Shown here one piece after another: positions 1 to 8,532 of a stretch of 64,000 nucleotides of DNA (positions within the stretch are counted from its first letter, which is position 1; each line of letters opens with the position of its first letter). The position numbers were made by a program, and so were the translations under genes. The notes below the pieces were generated by a model that had not been told where the DNA came from, searched no databases, and saw only the letters and a program-made list of their open reading frames with translations. Source of the DNA: JACVRW01 sp963808545 (GTDB lineage Bacteria; Actinomycetota; Thermoleophilia; Solirubrobacterales; Thermoleophilaceae); the NCBI GenBank assembly GCA_963808545.1, contig CAWEGB010000015.1, positions 351,750 to 415,749 of the forward strand, read 5' to 3'.

Positions 1-572
1 GCCAGCTGCTGGCCTGGCTCGACCGTGATCGAGCCGCGACGCAGGTGCATGAACACGTAGTCGCGATCCTCGCCGTCGCCGTCCAGGACGACGTACCATC
101 CCGCGCCGTTTCGCTGGTAGCGCACGAACTCCACGCTCGCCGCCCACGGCGCCACCACCGGAGTGCCCTCGGCGGCGGCCAGGTCCTGGCCCTGGTGGCG
201 GTGGCCCGAGCGGCGCGCGCCGAACAGGGAATCCTTGCCGCCGAAGTCGTAGAGCCCCGCCACCGGGAAGTGGTGACCGGTCTCGACGCTCGGAGGCGGA
301 GCCGGCTTGACGATGCGGCGCCTGCGTGACTTGCGCCTGCGGGTCTCGCGCTTGGCCACCTTGCGCTTGGCCACCTTGCGCTTGGCCACCTTGCGCTTGG
401 CCGGCGCCGGAACCTCATTGCCCGCCGTGACGCCACCGGCGGCGGTGTCCGCGGGGGCCGCGGTGCCGCCCGTGCCGGCCTGGTCCTGGGCCTGAGCCGT
501 GGCCGGCGCCATTGCCACGAGCGCCGCAATGCACAGCAGGGAAATGGTTCGCCGGAGTCGCACGCCAGCCAT
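1..572 (-). CDS. Secreted M23-family metallopeptidase, 3' end outside window
   Basis: The visible 190 residues begin with a signal peptide (MAGVRLRR, a hydrophobic stretch, then ATAQAQ), followed by an Ala/Gly-rich segment, a very basic Lys/Arg linker made of AKRKV repeats, and the start of a LytM/M23 fold. The fold shows HRHQGQDLAAAEGTPVVAP, which is the HxGxD zinc motif of the family, and a later FMHL segment. M23 enzymes are zinc endopeptidases that cut peptidoglycan cross-links; some are inactive scaffolds. The second zinc His pair lies beyond the window edge, so activity cannot be judged. ATG at 572 is the start that gives a clean signal peptide. Confidence 0.8.
   Translation of the reverse strand, partial: MAGVRLRRTISLLCIAALVAMAPATAQAQDQAGTGGTAAPADTAAGGVTAGNEVPAPAKRKVAKRKVAKRKVAKRETRRRKSRRRRIVKPAPPPSVETGHHFPVAGLYDFGGKDSLFGARRSGHRHQGQDLAAAEGTPVVAPWAASVEFVRYQRNGAGWYVVLDGDGEDRDYVFMHLRRGSITVEPGQQL
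349..402. repeat. 15-bp tandem repeat inside the M23 gene
   Basis: The unit cgcttggccaccttg occurs three times in a row plus nine bases of a fourth copy, without mismatches. On the minus strand it encodes repeated KVAKR, a basic linker between signal peptide and M23 domain. A perfect repeat like this can change copy number by slippage. Confidence 0.9.
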
Positions 573-644
573 CGCATCGGGATGTTTGCGGCGACCTTTA
601 GATCCGGGAAGGATCTCCTGCCCGCTGCACGTGATCCTGCAGCG

Positions 645-2915
645 TCAGGCGGCAGCCATGCGCGACAGCAACTCGATTGCGCCGCGCTTGTTGAGCGGCT
701 CGTTGAGGTTGCCGCATTTGGGCGACTGCACGCACGACGGGCAGCCCGAACGGCACGGGCATTCCGAGATCAGGCGCAGTGCATCGCCGACCAGCCCCTC
801 GAAGCGCTCGTAGCCGGCGCGGGTGATTCCCACTCCGCCGGGATGTCCGTCGTAGATGAAGATCGTGGGCCGGCCGGTCTGCTGGTGGAAGGCTGTGGAC
901 AGGCCGCCGATGTCCCAGCGGTCGCACATCGCGATCAGCGGCAGCACCGCGATCTGACCGTGCTCGGCAGCGTGCAGCGAGCCCTGGAGCACGTCGAGCG
1001 GGAAGTCGTCGCGCAGGAAGGGCTCGGGCAGCTCGTACCAGAGCGCCTGGGTCACGAACTCCTGCTCAGGCAGGTCGAGCGCGAGCAGGTCGATGACCGA
1101 GTGGTCCGACAGGTGTTTCTTCTGGTACGCCACCACCTGCTCGGTGACCGACACGATCCCGAAGGAGAGCGCCACCCCGCCGGTCTCGCGGCGCTCGCGC
1201 ACCTGCTCTATGTAGGTCTCCGATTCCCGCTTGGGCTGGGTGTACCAGTTGCCCTCGAAGCGCCGGACCACCGCCCGGCGCTGAGACAGGTCGAGATCCT
1301 CGACCTCGTAGGACGCGCCCATGTGCAGGTAGATCGCCCCGGGATGGACGGCAGAGTGGGCGCGGGCGGACTCGACGTTTCCGATCACCTCACCGCCCTC
1401 GGCCTCCACGATCGCCACCGAGTCCGCCGAAGCGGATCGCAGCGCGATCCCCGCCGCCGGGTAGCCGTCGCCCCGTGGCAGGTAGCGCCCGCCGCGCTCC
1501 CGCAGCCGGCCCTGCTTCACCAGGCGCTGGGCGTGGTGCTCCCAGCGGGGGCCGAACACCTCCGCGTCCTCGGGGGTCAGCGGAAGCTCGTAGGCCGCGG
1601 CGGCGAGGTGGGCCAGGTGGATCTCCTCCGACTCGTGGTCGAGGATCGCCCGTTCCACGGGTCGCTCGAGAAACTCGTCGGGGTGACGGCAGAAGAACTG
1701 GTCGAGGGCGTCCTCGCCGGCCACGTACATGGCCAGGCCCGCCCGCCGGCGTCCCGCCCGCCCCCACATCTGCCGCAGGCTGGCCACCGTGCCGGGGAAG
1801 GTCACGCACAGCGCGGCGTCGAGCTCGCCCACGTCGATGCCGAGCTCGAGCGCGCTGGTGGCCACCACGGCCAGCAGCTCGCCCTCGGAGAGCCGGCGCT
1901 CGATCTCGCGCCGCTGCATCGGGGTGTAGCCGGCGCGATAGGGGGCGATCCGCTCGGCCAGGTCGGCGCGGCCCGCCTCCTCCAGCCGCGCGCGGGCAAA
2001 GCGCTGGATCAGCTCCACCCCGCGGCGTGACTTCAGGAAGCAGATCGTGCGCACCTCGCGCTCGACCAGCTCGGCCAGCAGGCCCGCCGCCTCGGACAGC
2101 GAGGAGGCGCGCTTGCCGAGCCGCTCGTCCACGAGGGGTGGGTTCCACATCGCGATCTGGCGGCGCGCGCGGGGGGCGCCGTCGCGGTCCACGAGCTCGA
2201 CCTCCACCCCGGTGAGCTCCTCGGCGAGCTCCCTCGGGTTGGCGATGGTCGCGCTGGTCAGCACGAAGCGGGGCTCGGCTCCGTAGGCGCGGGCCAGCCG
2301 GCGCAGACGTCTCAGGACGTTGGCCACGTGTGAGCCGAACACGCCGCGGTAGACGTGCGCCTCGTCCACCACCACCCAGGCGAGATTGGCCAGCACGTCA
2401 CCCCACGAGCGGTGGTTGGGCAGCACGCCCACGTGGAGCATGTCCGGGTTGGTGAGGATGAGATTCGAGCGCCCGCGAATGGCGCGGCGCTCCTCCCGCG
2501 GAGTGTCGCCGTCGTAGATCGCGTGGCGCAGGAAGCGGCCCCCGATGCGGGCCAGCGCGCGGGCCTGGTCCTGGGCCAGGGCCTTGGTGGGGTAGAGATA
2601 GAAGGCGCGGGCGGAGAGGTCGGTGGCGAGCGTGTCGAGCACCGGCAGGTTGAACGCGAGTGACTTGCCGCTGGCCGTGCCGGTGGTGACCATGGTGTGG
2701 CCTCGCCGTGCGGCCTCCCAGGCGTCGGCCTGGTGGGCGTAGAGCGCTTCGATGCCGGCCGCGGCCAGCGTCTCCGTCAGCGCCGGATGCAGGCCCGCCG
2801 GCAGCTCCTCGAGGAGCGCTGCCTGCTCCCTTTCGCCCGAAGTGGCGACGAGTTCCTCGCCGCGGCCCTTCTCCAGGACCCCATCCCAGGGGTACGAGGT
2901 CTCGATGCCGGCCAC
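645..2915 (-). CDS. DEAD/DEAH-box helicase with C-terminal DUF1998/MZB-type zinc domain (MrfA/YprA/Hrq1-like)
   Basis: A 756-residue superfamily 2 helicase. The N-terminal RecA domain has the Q-like region, motif I TGTASGKS (about residue 78), the DEAH box (about 184) and motif III TSAT. The second RecA domain carries SALELGIDVGELDAAL and QMWGRAGRR (motifs V and VI). The C-terminal part ends with CPCRSGCPSCVQSPKCGN, the four-Cys cluster of the DUF1998/MZB domain. This architecture matches Bacillus MrfA and fungal Hrq1, 3'-5' helicases linked to repair of cross-link or mitomycin damage; the repair role here is inferred from the family. The GTG start at 2915 is chosen because TACCAT lies 8 nt upstream. 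It is divergent from the HAD gene. Confidence 0.9.
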   Translation of the reverse strand: MAGIETSYPWDGVLEKGRGEELVATSGEREQAALLEELPAGLHPALTETLAAAGIEALYAHQADAWEAARRGHTMVTTGTASGKSLAFNLPVLDTLATDLSARAFYLYPTKALAQDQARALARIGGRFLRHAIYDGDTPREERRAIRGRSNLILTNPDMLHVGVLPNHRSWGDVLANLAWVVVDEAHVYRGVFGSHVANVLRRLRRLARAYGAEPRFVLTSATIANPRELAEELTGVEVELVDRDGAPRARRQIAMWNPPLVDERLGKRASSLSEAAGLLAELVEREVRTICFLKSRRGVELIQRFARARLEEAGRADLAERIAPYRAGYTPMQRREIERRLSEGELLAVVATSALELGIDVGELDAALCVTFPGTVASLRQMWGRAGRRRAGLAMYVAGEDALDQFFCRHPDEFLERPVERAILDHESEEIHLAHLAAAAYELPLTPEDAEVFGPRWEHHAQRLVKQGRLRERGGRYLPRGDGYPAAGIALRSASADSVAIVEAEGGEVIGNVESARAHSAVHPGAIYLHMGASYEVEDLDLSQRRAVVRRFEGNWYTQPKRESETYIEQVRERRETGGVALSFGIVSVTEQVVAYQKKHLSDHSVIDLLALDLPEQEFVTQALWYELPEPFLRDDFPLDVLQGSLHAAEHGQIAVLPLIAMCDRWDIGGLSTAFHQQTGRPTIFIYDGHPGGVGITRAGYERFEGLVGDALRLISECPCRSGCPSCVQSPKCGNLNEPLNKRGAIELLSRMAAA

Positions 2916-2923
2916 GCCCTGCC

Positions 2924-2929
2924 ATGGTA
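2924..2929 (-). promoter_or_regulatory. -10 element TACCAT of the helicase gene
   Basis: TACCAT on the minus strand ends 8 nt before the GTG at 2915 and no Shine-Dalgarno is present, which fits leaderless transcription. Confidence 0.6.
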
Positions 2930-2943
2930 CGCGCCGTCACTTC

Positions 2944-3720
2944 ATGCCCATCCGCTGCGTGTACACCGACCTCGACGGAACCCTGCTCGGCCGCGGCGCG
3001 TCGCTGTTTCGGACGGCTGAGGGAGACTTCACGCTGCTGGCCGCCCGCGCGCTCGAGGCGCTCCACCGCGCCGGCGCGGAGGTGGTCCTCAAATCCGGCC
3101 GCCGCCGAGCCCAGGTCATGGAGGACGCCCGGCTGCTCGGGCAGAGCGCGTACATCTTCGAGGTCGGCTCCGGCCTGGTGATCGACGGCGAGGTGACCTT
3201 TCTGACGGGAGACTGGCAGCCGCGCGAGGGCGAGACGATCCACCAGCAGATCGCGGCCACCGGGGCGCCCGATCTCCTGGTGCGCCACTACGAGGGACGG
3301 CTCGAGCCGCACACGCCGTGGGCTCACGACCGAGAGGTCTCACACCTGTTTCGTGGCTCGATCGATGCGCTCGAGGCCAACGAGCTGCTGGCCGCCGAGG
3401 GCCACGACGGCCTGCGACTCGTGGACAACGGCGAGATCGGGCCGCAGCTGCACGGCTTCCACCTGATTCCCGCGGGCACCTCGAAGGCCGCGGCCGTGGC
3501 GGTGCACATGCGCGCCCGCGGGTACGCGCCGGAGGACTGCATCGCCATCGGTGACTCGCGCGAGGATCTCGACGTGGCGGCCAGCGTGGGCCGCTTCTTC
3601 CTCGTGGCCAACGCAGCGGCCGGAGACACGAGCGGCCACCCGAACGTCGAGCGCACCGAGGCCGCCATGAGCGAGGGCTTCTACGAGGCCGTGATCAGGG
3701 CGCTGGCCGAGTCACGGTGA
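2944..3720 (+). CDS. HAD-superfamily phosphatase (Cof/MPGP-like)
   Basis: 258 residues. Motif I is YTDLDGTLL (residues 7-15), motif II/III is KSGRRR, and motif IV is GDSREDLD near residue 201, the Cof-type arrangement with a large C2 cap between. Such enzymes dephosphorylate small sugar phosphates; mannosyl-3-phosphoglycerate phosphatase is a relative, but no partner synthase is nearby so the substrate is unknown. The start ATG at 2944 gives the usual short lead-in to motif I; the longer open frame upstream overlaps the divergent helicase and is rejected. Confidence 0.8.
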   Translation: MPIRCVYTDLDGTLLGRGASLFRTAEGDFTLLAARALEALHRAGAEVVLKSGRRRAQVMEDARLLGQSAYIFEVGSGLVIDGEVTFLTGDWQPREGETIHQQIAATGAPDLLVRHYEGRLEPHTPWAHDREVSHLFRGSIDALEANELLAAEGHDGLRLVDNGEIGPQLHGFHLIPAGTSKAAAVAVHMRARGYAPEDCIAIGDSREDLDVAASVGRFFLVANAAAGDTSGHPNVERTEAAMSEGFYEAVIRALAESR

Positions 3721-3827
3721 TTGGGGAAATCGCATGTCCGACTTGAATCGCTGGCGCCAACTCGTAACCGAAGTTACAATCAGGGAACTACCGCGGCGGC
3801 CCAGCGCCGTCGCACGGGTGAGGCAGC

Positions 3828-3854
3828 ACGGGCGCCCCCACGCGGGGCGCCCGT
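3828..3854. terminator. Bidirectional hairpin between convergent genes
   Basis: ACGGGCGCCCC, a 5-nt loop CACGC, then the exact reverse complement: an 11-bp perfect GC stem. It sits between the HAD gene (ends 3720) and glycerate kinase (ends 3886, opposite strand). There is no U-tract, as is common for hairpin terminators in high-GC actinobacteria. The remaining bases 3721-3827 hold no gene that I can see. Confidence 0.7.
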
Positions 3855-3885
3855 CGCAATCGACGGGCCCTCGTCGAAGAGAGCG

Positions 3886-4851
3886 CTAGTCGACCAGGGC
3901 TCGGCCGGCGGCGCGCAGCTCCTCGAGATCGGTGGCCTCCTCGACGGAGGCCAGGTCGATGATCCGCTGATCGAAGGGGTCGAGCTCGTTGCGTCCCACC
4001 ACGGCGTGACAGGCCACGCCGGCCTGCCGGCAGCGGGTGGCCACCTCGCCCACGATCTTGCCCTGGAGGGTCTGGTTGTCGATCCGCCCCTCGCCGGTCA
4101 CGACGAAGGCGGAGTCCTTCATCGCGTCGTCGAAGCCGATGGCGTCGAGCACGTAGCTCGCGCCGTGGGCCAGGTTGGCGCCGTAGCGCCCCCACAGCCC
4201 GCCCGACAGGCCTCCGGCCGCCCCGGTCATCTCCTCGCCGCGGGGGTCGCGGTCGAACGTCTGGGCCAGCTCGTCGAGCCGCTCCTCCAGCCTGGTCACG
4301 AGCTCGGGATCGGCGCCCTTCTGCGGACCGAACACGCTCGGCGCCTTCTCGAACGGCGTGCGCACGTCGCAGAGCACGTCCAGGCGGACGCTCACGCCGG
4401 CCTCGTCGAGAGCCTCGAGTGCGCCGGCGCCGCCGTCGGTGGTGGCCGAGCCGCCCACGGTCACGATCACGTGTTCCGCGCCTGCGGCCGCGGCGGCCGC
4501 GATCAGCTCCCCGGTGCCGCGGGTGGACGCGGCCCAGGCGTCGCGCTCCTCCTCGGCCACGAGACCCAGCCCGCTGGCCTGCGCGGTCTCCACCACGGCG
4601 CTGCCGTCGGGCAGCAGGGCAAAACGCGCCTCGATCTCCCGGCCGAGGGGATCGGACACCTTCTGCGGGATCACCTCGCCGCCGAGCACGGTGACCAGCA
4701 CCTCCATCGTGCCCTCGCCGCCGTCGGCCACGGGCAGCTTCACGGTCTCCCGCCCGGCCTCGGCCAGTCCCTCGGCGATCGCGGCGGCCACCTCCCGGGC
4801 CGAGAACGTGCCCTTGAAGGAGTCGGGAGCGACCAGGACCGGGAGCGTCAC
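3886..4851 (-). CDS. Glycerate 2-kinase (GlxK/GarK family)
   Basis: 321 residues starting VLVAPDSFKGTFSA, the hallmark N-terminus of the family, with LPVADGGEGTMEVL, GGSATTDGGAGALEALD and VVTGEGRIDNQTLQGK further on. The enzyme phosphorylates D-glycerate to 2-phosphoglycerate in glyoxylate/glycerate or sugar-acid breakdown. It is shorter than the usual roughly 375 residues, mainly in the middle. The GTG start overlaps the stop of the upstream macrodomain gene by four bases (GTGA), so the two are probably translationally coupled. Confidence 0.9.
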   Translation of the reverse strand: MTLPVLVAPDSFKGTFSAREVAAAIAEGLAEAGRETVKLPVADGGEGTMEVLVTVLGGEVIPQKVSDPLGREIEARFALLPDGSAVVETAQASGLGLVAEEERDAWAASTRGTGELIAAAAAAGAEHVIVTVGGSATTDGGAGALEALDEAGVSVRLDVLCDVRTPFEKAPSVFGPQKGADPELVTRLEERLDELAQTFDRDPRGEEMTGAAGGLSGGLWGRYGANLAHGASYVLDAIGFDDAMKDSAFVVTGEGRIDNQTLQGKIVGEVATRCRQAGVACHAVVGRNELDPFDQRIIDLASVEEATDLEELRAAGRALVD

Positions 4852-5345
4852 GACGCCTCGCTGACGGCCTCGCTGAAGGCGCGCTCGGCCTCCGTGCCGT
4901 GCACGGCGAACACGATCGTCTCCAGCTCGCCCTCGTGCTCGCGGGCCGCGCCCACCATGATCCGCGCGGCCTCATCCAGCGGGAAGCCGCCCACGCCGGT
5001 GCCGAAGGCCACGAGCGCGAGCGAGCCCGCTCCGAGCTCCTCCGCCTTGGCGAGGGTCGAGCGCGTGGCCCGCTCGATGATCTCCGCCGACGTCGGACCG
5101 CCGAGCTCCATGGTGGCGGCGTGGATCACCCAGCGTGCCGGCATGTCGCCGGCGGTGGTCTCCACGGCCTCGCCGAGCGCGATCGGTCCGCGCTCATCGG
5201 ACTCCCGCTGAACCGCCGCTCCGCCCGCGCGCGAGATCGCCCCCGCCACGCCGCCGCCGTGGAGCAGCTGCGTGTTGGCAGCGTTGGCGATGGCGTCGAC
5301 CTCGAGCTTGGTCACGTCGGCCTGCGTCACTTCGAGTTGCGCCAT
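4848..5345 (-). CDS. Macrodomain protein (ADP-ribose/O-acetyl-ADP-ribose hydrolase type)
   Basis: 165 residues, essentially one macrodomain. The ribose-binding signature VDAIANAANTQLLHGGGVAGAI (about residues 16-37) and the later FGTGVGGFPLDEAARIM loop match active MacroD/YmdB-like domains, which remove ADP-ribose from proteins or deacetylate O-acetyl-ADP-ribose. The ATG at 5345 is chosen over a longer open frame because it begins directly at the fold (MAQLEVTQADVTKL) and has AAGGA eight bases upstream. It forms a two-gene operon with glycerate kinase; no biochemical link between them is evident. Confidence 0.88.
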   Translation of the reverse strand: MAQLEVTQADVTKLEVDAIANAANTQLLHGGGVAGAISRAGGAAVQRESDERGPIALGEAVETTAGDMPARWVIHAATMELGGPTSAEIIERATRSTLAKAEELGAGSLALVAFGTGVGGFPLDEAARIMVGAAREHEGELETIVFAVHGTEAERAFSEAVSEAS

Positions 5346-5433
5346 CGGCCGTATCCTTGTCGATTTCGCCGGAGCCGTTCGTCCTAGGGCTGCACAGTGG
5401 CGACCGGCGCCGCGCTGAACCGAAGGAGTTTCG

Positions 5434-5796
5434 ATGAGGTACATCCTCTCCATTTACGACGACGAGCAGCGCTGGGCGGACGCCAGCCCGGAGCAGATGC
5501 AGGCGGCGCTCGCCGCGCACGAGGCCTTCACTCGCGAGGCCGGCGACCGCATCCTGGGGGGCGACGCCCTGGAGCCGACTCAAACGGCCACCACGGTGCG
5601 GGTCCGCGACGGCGAGTCCGTGCTGACCGACGGGCCATTCGCCGAGACCAAGGAGCAGCTCGGCGGCTTCTATCTCCTGGAATGCGCGGACCTCGACGAG
5701 GCGCTGGCCTGGGCCGCCAAGATCCCGGACGCGGCCACCGGCAGCGTGGAGGTGCGGCCGGTGATGGACTACGAGGCGGCGTCGCGGCCGGCGTAG
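5434..5796 (+). CDS. YCII-domain (DGPF) protein, partner of ECF42 sigma factor
   Basis: 120 residues with the signature TDGPFAETKEQLGGFYLLE around residues 65-83 and the conserved MRYILSIYDDE start. YCII/DGPF proteins are dimeric ferredoxin-like folds and are typically found beside ECF42-type sigma factors; their role in signalling is not settled. AAGGAG at 5423-5428 is a well-spaced Shine-Dalgarno. The sigma gene follows 17 bases after the stop. Confidence 0.9.
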   Translation: MRYILSIYDDEQRWADASPEQMQAALAAHEAFTREAGDRILGGDALEPTQTATTVRVRDGESVLTDGPFAETKEQLGGFYLLECADLDEALAWAAKIPDAATGSVEVRPVMDYEAASRPA

Positions 5797-5813
5797 AGCC
5801 CACCGATGCGGCC

Positions 5814-7064
5814 GTGGATCGCGTGTTCCGGCGCGAGTCGGGACGCGCGGTGGCGATCCTCATCCGGATCCTCGGCAGCTTCGACCGGGCCGAGGAGGCG
5901 GTTCAGGACGCCTTTGTCACCGCGGTCGAGCGCTGGCCGCGCGACGGCCTGCCCGACGACCCCGGAGCCTGGATCATCCGCACCGCCCGCAACCGGGCCA
6001 TCGACCGCATACGCCGTGAGCGCCGCTACCTCGACAAGCTGAGGGAGCTCGAGGCGCTCGAGACGGCGGGCTCCGGCGAGGACGACCCGGACGAGGAGAT
6101 GGCCTCGATCCCCGACGACCGGCTGCGCCTGTTCTTCACCTGCTGCCATCCGGCGCTCGCCCCCGAGGCGCGGGTGGCGCTCACGCTGCGGCTGCTCGGA
6201 GGGTTGTCCACCCCCGAGGTGGCGCGGGCCTTCCTCGCGCGTGAACCCGCGATCCAGCAGCGCATCGTGCGCGCCAAGCGCAAGATCCGCGACGCCGGCA
6301 TCGCCTACGAGGTGCCTGAGGAGCACGAGCTGCCCGGCCGGCTCCCGCCGGTGCTGGCGGCGCTGTACCTGATCTTCAACGAGGGCTATTTGGCCACCAG
6401 CGCGGACACGGTGGTGCGACGCGAGCTGTGCGACGAGGCCATTCGCCTCGCCCGGGTGCTGGCCGCCCTGATGCCCGACGAGCCGGAGGTGGCGGGCCTG
6501 CTCGCGCTGATGCTGCTCCACCACTCACGCCGCGACGCGCGGGTGAGCCCGAGCGGAGAGCTGGTCCTGCTCGACGAGCAGGACCGCACGCTGTGGCACC
6601 TCACCGAGATCGAGGAGGGGCTCGGGCTGGCGGCCCGGGCCCTGGCCGTCCTCGGTGGCGGTCCCGGCCCCTACGCCGTGCAGGCCGCCATCGCCGCCGA
6701 GCACGCCCGGGCGGCGGCCTCCGGCGGCACCGACTGGGCCCGGGTGGCGGCGCTCTACGAACGACTGATCGAGCTGTCGCCCTCGCCCGTGGTCGAGCTC
6801 AACCGCGCGGTGGCCGTGGCGATGGCCGACGGCCCGGAGCACGGTCTGGAGCTGATCGACGCGCTGGAGGAGGAGGGGCGGCTCGAGCGTTACCACCTGC
6901 TCTCGGCCGCCCGCGCCGACCTGCTGCGGCGCCTCGGGCGCGACGCGGAGGCCGCCGCTGCCTACGAGCGCGCGATCGAGCTGGCGGAGAATCCGACCGA
7001 GCGGTCATTTCTCGAGCGGCGCCTGGCCGAGCTCGATCAGCGCCGGGCGCGCACCCAGCGGTAG
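5814..7064 (+). CDS. ECF42-type RNA polymerase sigma factor with long C-terminal extension
   Basis: About 416 residues. Region 2 is visible as DRAEEAVQDAFVTAVERWP and DDPGAWIIRTARNRAIDRIRRE; region 4 as EARVALTLRLLGGLSTPEVARAFL with AIQQRIVRAKRKIRD. Then comes a roughly 230-residue TPR-like extension opening with LIFNEGYLATSAD, the marker of the ECF42 group, which lacks a classical anti-sigma factor. The extension is thought to take over control. GTG at 5814 is the first usable start after the YCII stop, but it makes the N-terminus slightly short for the family. The 3' end overlaps the convergent dehydrogenase gene by 28 bp. Confidence 0.9.
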   Translation: MDRVFRRESGRAVAILIRILGSFDRAEEAVQDAFVTAVERWPRDGLPDDPGAWIIRTARNRAIDRIRRERRYLDKLRELEALETAGSGEDDPDEEMASIPDDRLRLFFTCCHPALAPEARVALTLRLLGGLSTPEVARAFLAREPAIQQRIVRAKRKIRDAGIAYEVPEEHELPGRLPPVLAALYLIFNEGYLATSADTVVRRELCDEAIRLARVLAALMPDEPEVAGLLALMLLHHSRRDARVSPSGELVLLDEQDRTLWHLTEIEEGLGLAARALAVLGGGPGPYAVQAAIAAEHARAAASGGTDWARVAALYERLIELSPSPVVELNRAVAVAMADGPEHGLELIDALEEEGRLERYHLLSAARADLLRRLGRDAEAAAAYERAIELAENPTERSFLERRLAELDQRRARTQR

Positions 7065-8530
7065 ACGATCCGCGACCGGTTGCCGGCGCCGTCGGTGGCG
7101 CGCAGCCCCACGCGCACGAGCGGCCGGCGGCCGCGGCGCATGGCCCGGCGCAGCGCTCGGGTGCTGCGCTTCTTCAGCTCGACCTTCAGCCGCACCCGCG
7201 GTGTGGTCTGCCCCGAGCCCGCGTTGCGGGCGGCACTGCGCAGCCGGAAGCGGCGCTTGCCGATCCGCATCACGCCTGCGGCCCGCACCGAGCAGCCCTC
7301 GTTGCAGCGCACGAGGGCGACCGCCCCGCGGCGTCTGAGCACGGGCTGGCGTCGCTTGACCCGGATGCGCAGCCGCGGCGCGGTGCGGTCGGCCACGATC
7401 GGCGCCGGCGCGACCGGCGGTGCCGCGGCCAGGTTCACGTCGAGGCGAAGGATCTTCCCGAGCAACGAGCCCAGGTTCTGGGCGTCGCCCTCGGGATCGC
7501 CCTGGGTGCCGCCGTCTCCGGTGGACAGATAGAGGTGGTTGTCGGGTCCGAACAGCAGCTGGCCGCCGTTGTGGTTGTCCGCCTGCCCGTGCTGGATGGT
7601 GAGCAGCGGCCGGCGCGTTGCCAGGCTCGAGCGGTCGGGACCGGTGGCCGTGCGCCTGAACTCGTCCACCTGCAGGTTGCCGGCGTTGTCGTTGTAGAAG
7701 GCGAACACGCGGCTGCTTGCGGTGAAGTCGGGCGCGACGGCCACGCTGAGCAGGCCCTCCTCGCCGCCGGTGTCCCGGACCAGGCCGCTGAGGTCGAGGA
7801 ACAGGCTGCCGTCCCGGTTGCGGATGCGGCCGGGCTTCTCCACCACGAGCAGACGCTCGGGGTCAGCCGGGATCCCCGCCACCCCCACGGGCTGCTCGAA
7901 GGTTCGGAGTGGCGCTGCGGCCAGCGCCGACCCGCTCTGGCTCAGGCGGTAGACCGGGCCGCTGAGCGAGGTGGCGTAGAGGCGCCCGGCGCTGTCCTCT
8001 CCGAGCCCCGAGACCGAGGCGATGTTCACCGAGGCGATGTCCTGGTCAGGCGCCGCCGCGCGCGCGCCGAGCAGATGCAGTCCGGTATTGAAGCGCGCGT
8101 AGAGATAACGGCCCCGGAACGCCGAGAGCGCCGGGTCGCGAACCACGTAGCCGCCGATCGCCACGTCGGGGCTGCTGGGCCACTGGAAGGCCGGCGGCGC
8201 GTAGGCGGCCGGGGTGCAAGGGCTCTGGACCGCGGTGCCCGAGAGGCAGTTCCAGCCGAGGTTGGCGCCTGCCTGCCGGGCTCGCGCCAGGAAGGTGATC
8301 TCTTCGTTGATCCCGCCCACGTCGCCGATGTACATGTCACCGGTGGCGCGGTCGAAGGACCAGCGATAGGGGTTGCGCATCCCGTAGGCGAAGACCTCGG
8401 GCCGGGCGCCCGGGGTGTTGACGAACGGGTTCCCGGCCGGGATGTCGTAGGGCGCCTGCGCGCCGGCGGTGCCGGGTGCCGCACCGGCGACGGCGGCGAC
8501 GAGCGCCGCGATCGGCAGCAGGCGGCGCAC
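7037..8530 (-). CDS. PQQ-type soluble sugar dehydrogenase propeller in circularly permuted order
   Basis: 497 residues with a signal peptide (VRRLLPIAALVAAVAGA...AGAQA). The sequence blocks of the glucose/sorbosone dehydrogenase propeller are all present but rotated. The protein begins at IPAGNPF and PEVFAYGMRNPYRWSFDRATGDMY, normally mid-protein, and runs to the usual C-terminal blade SGLGEDSAGRLYATS. It then continues with the normal N-terminal blades FEQPVGVAG, LLVVEKPGRIR, GGEEGLLSVAVAPDF, HNGGQLLFGPDNHLYLSTGDGG and LGKILRLDVN. A basic Arg-rich Ig-like tail (about 115 residues) follows. Active-site type elements (HNGGQL, GDGG, RNPYRWSF) are intact. GTG at 8530 is 2 bases after the ligase stop; GTG at 8560 is an alternative. 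Confidence 0.85.
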   Translation of the reverse strand: MRRLLPIAALVAAVAGAAPGTAGAQAPYDIPAGNPFVNTPGARPEVFAYGMRNPYRWSFDRATGDMYIGDVGGINEEITFLARARQAGANLGWNCLSGTAVQSPCTPAAYAPPAFQWPSSPDVAIGGYVVRDPALSAFRGRYLYARFNTGLHLLGARAAAPDQDIASVNIASVSGLGEDSAGRLYATSLSGPVYRLSQSGSALAAAPLRTFEQPVGVAGIPADPERLLVVEKPGRIRNRDGSLFLDLSGLVRDTGGEEGLLSVAVAPDFTASSRVFAFYNDNAGNLQVDEFRRTATGPDRSSLATRRPLLTIQHGQADNHNGGQLLFGPDNHLYLSTGDGGTQGDPEGDAQNLGSLLGKILRLDVNLAAAPPVAPAPIVADRTAPRLRIRVKRRQPVLRRRGAVALVRCNEGCSVRAAGVMRIGKRRFRLRSAARNAGSGQTTPRVRLKVELKKRSTRALRRAMRRGRRPLVRVGLRATDGAGNRSRIVYRWVRARR

Positions 8531-8532
8531 CG

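Noticed and set aside
349..402. A CRISPR-like repeat
   Set aside because: Direct repeats with no spacers inside a reading frame; it encodes a basic linker.
582..2030. A 482-codon plus-strand open frame
   Set aside because: Antisense of the helicase with complete motifs; no independent evidence.
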